DNA from: JBOHCT01 sp050699055
GTDB taxonomy: Bacteria; Actinomycetota; Actinomycetes; Streptosporangiales; JBOHCT01
Direction of reading: 5' to 3'
Length of the DNA stretch: 18,754 bases
Assembly (NCBI GenBank): GCA_050699055.1
Contig: JBOHCT010000072.1
Location: 1 to 18,754, forward strand
A program made the position numbers and the translations under genes. The notes under the pieces were generated by a model, which saw only the letters and a list, made by a program, of their open reading frames with translations, ran no database searches and was not told the DNA's origin. Numbering within the stretch: the first letter of the stretch is position 1; the number at the start of each line of letters is the position of its first letter. Positions 14,497 to 18,754 of this stretch are shown here, piece after piece.

Positions 14497-14898
14497 ATGG
14501 GCATGCGGGTCGAGGCGTACTTCTACCTGCTCATCACCCTGCTCTTCGGGTTGACCGGCCTCGGGTACTGGTACTTCTCGCGCGATCCGACGGGCACGAC
14601 CGCACTCGCCATCACCACGATGTTCGCGTTCCTCGTCGGCTTCTACCTGTACTTCACCGGCCAGCGCATCGGGCGACGCGCTGAGGACGACGCCGAAGGG
14701 GAGATCTCCGAAGGGGCCGGACAGTACGGCTTCTACAGTCCACACAGTTGGTGGCCGCTGTGGTTGGGGCTCGCGTCAGCGGTCACCGGGTTCGGTGTCG
14801 CGATCGCCTGGTGGCTGGCCCTGACCGGTTGTGCGCTGATCGCGATGGCAACCGTCGGGTTCGTCTTCGAGTACTATCGGGGGCTCCATTATCATTAA
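14497..14898 (+). CDS. ctaF: Cytochrome c oxidase subunit IV (actinobacterial type)
   Basis: This 133-aa protein is the small accessory subunit of the actinobacterial aa3 oxidase. It has four hydrophobic segments (about 8-24, 37-54, 82-104 and 106-123), with a charged cytoplasmic-type loop RRAEDDAEGEIS between the second and third, and the conserved YGFYSPHSWWPLW before the third. The start is the ATG at 14497, with GAGAGGAG upstream; an ATG two codons later is a weaker alternative. It is the last gene of ctaC-ctaD-ctaF; subunit III (ctaE) is not in the window and probably lies with the qcr genes beyond the right edge. Confidence 0.92.
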   Translation: MGMRVEAYFYLLITLLFGLTGLGYWYFSRDPTGTTALAITTMFAFLVGFYLYFTGQRIGRRAEDDAEGEISEGAGQYGFYSPHSWWPLWLGLASAVTGFGVAIAWWLALTGCALIAMATVGFVFEYYRGLHYH

Positions 14899-14922
14899 GG
14901 TGAGTATGGCCAGAGAGTACTG

Positions 14923-14950
14923 AGGCGCGATCTCGGGGTGCGCCGCGCCT
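14923..14950 (+). terminator. Possible hairpin after ctaF
   Basis: AGGCGCG (14923-14929) pairs perfectly with CGCGCCT (14944-14950) over a 14-base loop, starting 25 bases after the ctaF stop. The stem is short and has no U-tract, so this is a weak terminator candidate. Confidence 0.3.
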
Positions 14951-14969
14951 GTTACGTCCTGTCCAGTCC

Positions 14970-14997
14970 CGTGTCCCGGTCGCATCAACGGGGCACG
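14970..14997 (+). terminator. Possible hairpin before the L,D-transpeptidase gene
   Basis: CGTGTCCCG (14970-14978) can pair with CGGGGCACG (14989-14997) as a 9-bp stem with one G-U pair and a 10-base loop. It may terminate the cta transcript or shape the leader of the transpeptidase gene. No U-tract follows. Confidence 0.35.
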
Positions 14998-15045
14998 TGT
15001 CGTATGTGAGTGCGCCAGGTGGCGGTGGCCCTGGGAGGTCCAACG

Positions 15046-16380
15046 GTGCCAGCCAGCAAGGGTGGACGCGCGACGAGCCGGCGGGGAGGGCGCAAGGCCA
15101 CTAGGGCTGCCCTGCCCGCCCTCCTGATCCTGGCGCTTGCCGTGTCGGCCTGTCAGGGCGGGCCGGCGAATGTCTTCAAGGCGAAGGAGCCACCCAAGAA
15201 GCCAGCCAAGGTCACGATCGCCCCCGACGATCACACGAAGGGGTTCCGTCCCGACCACGAGGTCCGGGTGAGTGTCGCGCACGGCACGATCAAGCATGTC
15301 CGTGTCGATCCTGTCGGCAAGGACACCGACGAACGTGGCGCCGTCGCGGGCTCGTACGCCTCCCGCCGTACGGCGTGGCGGTCCGATGCGCCGCTGGTGC
15401 CCGACACGAGGTACAAGATCAAGGTCGTAGCGCTGGGTGAGAACGGCAAGAAGGCGACCGAGCACTCGTCCTTCCGGACGCTGAAGCCCGACGAGACTCT
15501 GGGCACCAGCATCGCGCCGCTCGACGGCGAGCAGGTCGGCGTCGGCATGCCCATCGTGGTGATCTTCACCGAGGACGTCGCCGACAAGGCTAAGGTGGAG
15601 CGTCACCTGAAGCTCCGGATGTCGGAGGATGTGCCTGGCGCATGGCACTGGATCGACGACGACGAGGTCCACTTCCGTCCCCGCCACTACTGGCCCGCCG
15701 GCGAGCACGTGGCGCTGCACGTCAACCTGACGGGGGTCAAGGGAGGCAAGGGGCTCTGGGGAGATCACGACCGTAGGGTCTCGTTCGACGTCGGTGACCG
15801 GCACATGACCGTCGTCAATACCGACACCCACACCATGAGGGTCAAGAAAAACGGACATGTGGTCCGCAACGTCCCGGTGAGCACGGGCCGGCCCGAGTAC
15901 GCCACCTACAGCGGCACCTACGTCGCCGTGCAGAAGGCTTACAAGACTGTCATGACCTCGGACTCGGTCGGCATCTCGCCGGACGCTCCGGGCGGCTACC
16001 GCGAGACCGTGTACTGGAACGTCCGCATCTCCTGGAGCGGGGAGTTCGTCCACTCCGCCCCCTGGTCAGTGGGGTCGCAGGGCAGCGCCAACGTCAGCCA
16101 CGGTTGTGTCAACGCGAGCCCGGCGAACGCCGAGTGGTTCTACCACTTCACCCAGCGCGGCGACGTCATCAAGGTTGTCGGCTCACCCAAGGAGCTGCAG
16201 TGGCAGAACGGCTGGACCGACTGGATGATGGGCTGGCACGAGTGGGTGAAGGGCAGCGCCCTCGACAGGGTCGTCAACGCCCCCTCGCCAGCGCCGACGG
16301 CTACCGCGACAGGGACCGCCACGGTCACGCCAACATCCGCAGCGTCCTCGAGCGCCACATCCGCATCCTCTGCCTCGTGA
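15046..16380 (+). CDS. Lipoprotein L,D-transpeptidase (YkuD domain)
   Basis: L,D-transpeptidases make 3-3 crosslinks in peptidoglycan and resist most beta-lactams except carbapenems. The 444-aa precursor has a basic N-terminus, a hydrophobic segment and a lipobox LAVSAC (Cys36). Ig-like domains follow (about 50-140 and 145-250). The YkuD catalytic domain spans about 255-385, with His336 in FVHSAPW and the catalytic SHGCVN motif (His352, Cys354). A Trp-rich segment (WQNGWTDWMMGWHEW) and a Pro/Ala/Thr/Ser-rich tail follow. This is the LdtMt2-like architecture. I chose the GTG at 15046 because GGGAGG lies 7 bases upstream; a GTG at 15010 is also in frame. It sits between the cta genes and the convergent fabG-like gene, with no obvious operon partner. 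Confidence 0.93.
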   Translation: MPASKGGRATSRRGGRKATRAALPALLILALAVSACQGGPANVFKAKEPPKKPAKVTIAPDDHTKGFRPDHEVRVSVAHGTIKHVRVDPVGKDTDERGAVAGSYASRRTAWRSDAPLVPDTRYKIKVVALGENGKKATEHSSFRTLKPDETLGTSIAPLDGEQVGVGMPIVVIFTEDVADKAKVERHLKLRMSEDVPGAWHWIDDDEVHFRPRHYWPAGEHVALHVNLTGVKGGKGLWGDHDRRVSFDVGDRHMTVVNTDTHTMRVKKNGHVVRNVPVSTGRPEYATYSGTYVAVQKAYKTVMTSDSVGISPDAPGGYRETVYWNVRISWSGEFVHSAPWSVGSQGSANVSHGCVNASPANAEWFYHFTQRGDVIKVVGSPKELQWQNGWTDWMMGWHEWVKGSALDRVVNAPSPAPTATATGTATVTPTSAASSSATSASSAS

Positions 16381-16465
16381 TCCGCTCGCGCGGTCCAGGA
16401 GCGTACTCTTCCACCGACTCCGACCACGGGCGGGGATCTCGGAGGGTGGGAGGCTGGGGCATCCC

Positions 16466-17224
16466 CTAGCGCCTGCCGCCGTCCACGTAGAGGACCTGGC
16501 CGGAGACGTATGCCGCCTCGTCGCTCACGAGGAAGGCGATGACACTGGCGATGTCCTCGGGCTCGCCGGTGCGCCGGAGCGGAATGCCCTGGCTGGCGAC
16601 CCGCTTGAACTCCTCGTAGTCGGCACCGACCCGCTCGGCGGTAGCCCGTGTCATGGCGGTCTCGACGAAGCCGGGGGCGACGGCGTTGACGTTGATGTTG
16701 AAAGGTCCCAGCTCGATCGCCAGTGTCCGGGTGAGGCCCTGCAGGCCTGCCTTCGCGGTGGAATAGTTGGCCTGGCCGCGGTTGCCGAGCGCGGAGCTAC
16801 TGCTCAGGAAGACCATCTTGCCGTACCGCTTCTCGACCATGTGCCGCTGAGCGGCCCGGCTGGAGAGGAAGGCGCCCTTCAGATGGGTGTCCAGGACCGT
16901 GTCCCAGTCGTCGTCTGTCATCTTGAACAGCAGATTGTCGCGGGTGACCCCCGCGTTGCTCACGAGGATGTCGAGCCCACCGAGCTCCGCGACCGTTCGG
17001 TCGACCGCGGCCTCGACCTGCTCTTTGCTCGTCACATCGCAGCCGATACCGGCCGCCGTCCCGCCCGCCGCCCGGATCGCCTCGACCGTGTCGCGGCAGT
17101 CCGACTCCTTCAGGTCGATGACCGCGACGGTCGCGCCATCGGCGGCGAGACGTTGGGCGGTCGCCGCCCCGATGCCGCGCGCGGAGCCGGTGACCATGGC
17201 TGATCTGCCGTCAAGACGTGCCAA
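16466..17224 (-). CDS. fabG: Short-chain dehydrogenase, FabG-like 3-oxoacyl-ACP reductase
   Basis: This 252-aa classical short-chain dehydrogenase resembles FabG, which reduces 3-oxoacyl-ACP with NADPH in fatty-acid synthesis. The cofactor motif TGSARGIG is at 12-19, the SNAG motif near 89-92, and the catalytic residues Ser141, Tyr154 and Lys158 in the YSTAK block. The substrate loop and C-terminal YVSGQVLYVDGG are intact. The start is TTG at 17224, strongly supported by GAGGAGGGG just upstream. It begins 54 bp after the qcrB stop on the same strand, so it may be read through from the qcr operon. A paralogous SDR with another acyl or alcohol substrate cannot be excluded, since no other fatty-acid synthesis gene is nearby. 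Confidence 0.88.
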   Translation of the reverse strand: MARLDGRSAMVTGSARGIGAATAQRLAADGATVAVIDLKESDCRDTVEAIRAAGGTAAGIGCDVTSKEQVEAAVDRTVAELGGLDILVSNAGVTRDNLLFKMTDDDWDTVLDTHLKGAFLSSRAAQRHMVEKRYGKMVFLSSSSALGNRGQANYSTAKAGLQGLTRTLAIELGPFNINVNAVAPGFVETAMTRATAERVGADYEEFKRVASQGIPLRRTGEPEDIASVIAFLVSDEAAYVSGQVLYVDGGRR

Positions 17225-17278
17225 GACCCCTCCTCAACGCTGAATCATCAAGGCCTGGCGGCCTTCCTGAGCTGCTCC

Positions 17279-18754
17279 CTACTCGGATGGCGGCACCTGC
17301 CGGCGCTCGGGAGTCTGTGGCTCCTCTTGTTCCTTGGGCGGGTACTCCACCTCGTCCGCGGTGTAGATGCGGCTGAGCTGAGACTGCGTCCGGCCGACGA
17401 TGGTCCTGCTGGACGGGATCGGTACGCCGTGCGCGTCCGTGGTCTCTCGCTGCGAGGACGGCATCGGTCGTTTCGCGGAGATGACCGCGCGTTCCTCGTC
17501 TGGGAGCGGTTGGTGGACTTCGACGTACTCGCCGCTCGGGAGGCGCTGCAGCACCCCGCTCTCGTAGCCGTGTTCCAGCGACTCGAGGTCCTTGCGTTGC
17601 AGCCCGAGACAGAGGCGCCGGACCGCGAAGAACGCGACGATCGGCGCGACGAAGAACATCACACGGAAGAACCATGTGGTGGCGTTCAGCGAGATATTGA
17701 ACTGGTGTGCGATGAGGTCGTTGCCGCCGGCCGCGAAGAACACGCCGTAGATGCTGATGGCGGCGGCCCCGATGGCGGTACGCGTGGGGTTGTTCCGCGG
17801 CCTGTCCAGCAGATGATGGTAGTTGCGATCGCCGGTCGCGAACTGTTCGAAGAACGGATACAACCCGATCAGGGTGAAGAACGCGCCCATCATCAGCACA
17901 GCGGGAATGAAGATGTTCCACGCAATCGTATACGATCCGGCGATGGTCGTCTCTACGCGCGGCATGATGCGCATCGCGCCCTCGGCGAACCCGACGTACC
18001 AGTCCGGCTGCGAGCCCGCACTCACGTCCGCCGGGTCGTACGGGCCGTACAGCCAGATCGGGTTGATCTGGGCGAACGTGCCGAGCAGGGCGAGCACGCC
18101 GAAGACGAAGAAGAAGAACGCTCCGGTCTTGGCCATGAATCCGGGGAAGAACGGGCCTCCCACGACGTTGTGCTCGGTGCGGCCCTTGCCGGGGAACTGC
18201 GTATGCTTCTGGTGCCACAGGATCATCAGGTGGGCGCCGATCAGCGCGAGCAGGATCCCAGGGATGAGCAGGATATGCACCATGTACAACCGGGGGATGA
18301 ACTCCGTGCCGGGGAACTCGCCCCCGAAGATGAAGTACGACGTATACGTGCCGATCACCGGGATCGAAAGGACGATCGCCTGCATGATGCGAAGGCCGGT
18401 GCCGGACAGCAGGTCGTCGGGGAGGGAGTAGCCCGCGAAGCCCTCGGCGATCGCCAGCGTGAACAGGATCGTGCCGATCACCCAGTTGATCTCGCGCGGC
18501 CGCCGGAACGCCCCGGTGAAGAAGATCCGCATCAGGTGGGCCATGATCGCGGCCACGAAGACCAGCGCCGCCCAGTGGTGGATCTGCCGCATCAGCAGGC
18601 CGCCGCGGATATCGAAGCTGATATTCACCGTGGAGGCGTAGGCGTCGCTCATCTCCACGCCGTCGAGCTTCTTGTACGACCCGTGGTAGACGACCTCCTG
18701 CATGGAGGGGTGGAAGAACAAGCTCAGGAAGATTCCGGTGAGGATCAGGACTGT
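17279..18754 (-). CDS. qcrB: Cytochrome bc1 complex cytochrome b subunit, N-terminus missing
   Basis: QcrB is the membrane cytochrome b of the menaquinol:cytochrome c reductase that forms a supercomplex with the aa3 oxidase encoded nearby. The 491 visible residues are open to the right edge, so the start and about 50 residues lie outside. Heme b ligands fit the histidines in RQIHHWAALVFVAAIMAH and in the VHILLIPG / GAHLMILWHQKH block. The Qo-site motif reads PDWY (in QPDWYVGF), the usual actinobacterial variant of PEWY. FGGEFPGTEFIPRLY is typical. A soluble tail of about 110 residues follows the last membrane segment and ends in a Pro/Glu-rich stretch, as in other actinobacteria. The gene is probably the last of qcrCAB. 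Confidence 0.95.
   Translation of the reverse strand, partial: TVLILTGIFLSLFFHPSMQEVVYHGSYKKLDGVEMSDAYASTVNISFDIRGGLLMRQIHHWAALVFVAAIMAHLMRIFFTGAFRRPREINWVIGTILFTLAIAEGFAGYSLPDDLLSGTGLRIMQAIVLSIPVIGTYTSYFIFGGEFPGTEFIPRLYMVHILLIPGILLALIGAHLMILWHQKHTQFPGKGRTEHNVVGGPFFPGFMAKTGAFFFFVFGVLALLGTFAQINPIWLYGPYDPADVSAGSQPDWYVGFAEGAMRIMPRVETTIAGSYTIAWNIFIPAVLMMGAFFTLIGLYPFFEQFATGDRNYHHLLDRPRNNPTRTAIGAAAISIYGVFFAAGGNDLIAHQFNISLNATTWFFRVMFFVAPIVAFFAVRRLCLGLQRKDLESLEHGYESGVLQRLPSGEYVEVHQPLPDEERAVISAKRPMPSSQRETTDAHGVPIPSSRTIVGRTQSQLSRIYTADEVEYPPKEQEEPQTPERRQVPPSE

Noticed and set aside
13218..14684. 488-codon plus-strand frame overlapping ctaD and ctaF
   Set aside because: It lies in an alternative frame of ctaD, which has every heme and copper ligand in place, and the translation is His/Arg/Val-rich without known motifs.
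14899..14925. Tiny open frame GTG-AGT-ATG...TGA after ctaF
   Set aside because: Only seven codons, no ribosome binding site, and no reason to think it is translated.
16381..16465. Two-way terminator between the L,D-transpeptidase and fabG-like genes
   Set aside because: Only a 5-bp CGCTC/GAGCG pairing is visible; too weak to annotate.

Overview
The window is high-GC DNA with many GTG and TTG starts and short overlapping gene junctions. Its gene content is typical of Actinomycetota: AdoK-type adenosine kinase, an actinobacterial four-subunit-type cytochrome oxidase with CtaF, a QcrB with a long C-terminal tail, DUF3043, and PspA with PspAA, HtpX and PspAB. From memory, the order E2/SucB - GcvT - glycerate kinase - ErpA - AdoK - CtaC - QcrB is shared with mycobacteria, streptomycetes and Streptosporangiales. 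It looks like ordinary conserved chromosome, not a plasmid or island. I cannot name the genus; a Streptosporangiales-like organism is my guess.

Layout. 1-1866 (minus): lpdA followed by the start of sucB, the E3 and E2 of a 2-oxo acid dehydrogenase. 2029-2358 (plus): a small conserved protein of unknown function, divergent from lpdA. 2431-4079 (plus): gcvT overlapping a shikimate-kinase-like P-loop kinase. 4177-5812 (minus): an aldo/keto reductase and a DUF3043 membrane protein. 6016-8620 (plus): the envelope-stress cassette pspA-pspAA-htpX-pspAB. 8764-11417 (plus): a glycerate kinase, erpA (followed by a perfect 12-bp hairpin terminator) and adoK. 11418-11995: the only gene-free stretch above 300 bp, holding a scrambled remnant of an IS630-family element. 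11996-14898 (plus): ctaC-ctaD-ctaF of the aa3 oxidase. 15046-16380 (plus): a lipoprotein L,D-transpeptidase. 16466-18754 (minus): a FabG-like reductase downstream of the truncated qcrB.

How the genes fit together. Two blocks feed and build respiration: the lipoamide enzymes (LpdA could serve both the 2-oxo acid dehydrogenase and the glycine cleavage system that uses GcvT) and the bc-aa3 branch (CtaC, CtaD, CtaF and QcrB), with ErpA supplying Fe-S clusters. The psp cassette protects the membrane in which that chain sits, and the L,D-transpeptidase crosslinks the wall outside it.

The oddest structure is the IS630 remnant at 11463-11772. Two stretches that are adjacent in the transposase protein lie head to head on opposite strands, between short inverted ends carrying TA. 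I see no unmistakably new system. The least explained protein-level signals are the gcvT-coupled kinase with an altered GGG motif, the 109-residue protein beside lpdA, and DUF3043 divergent from the psp cassette. No tRNA, rRNA, CRISPR array or riboswitch was recognised.
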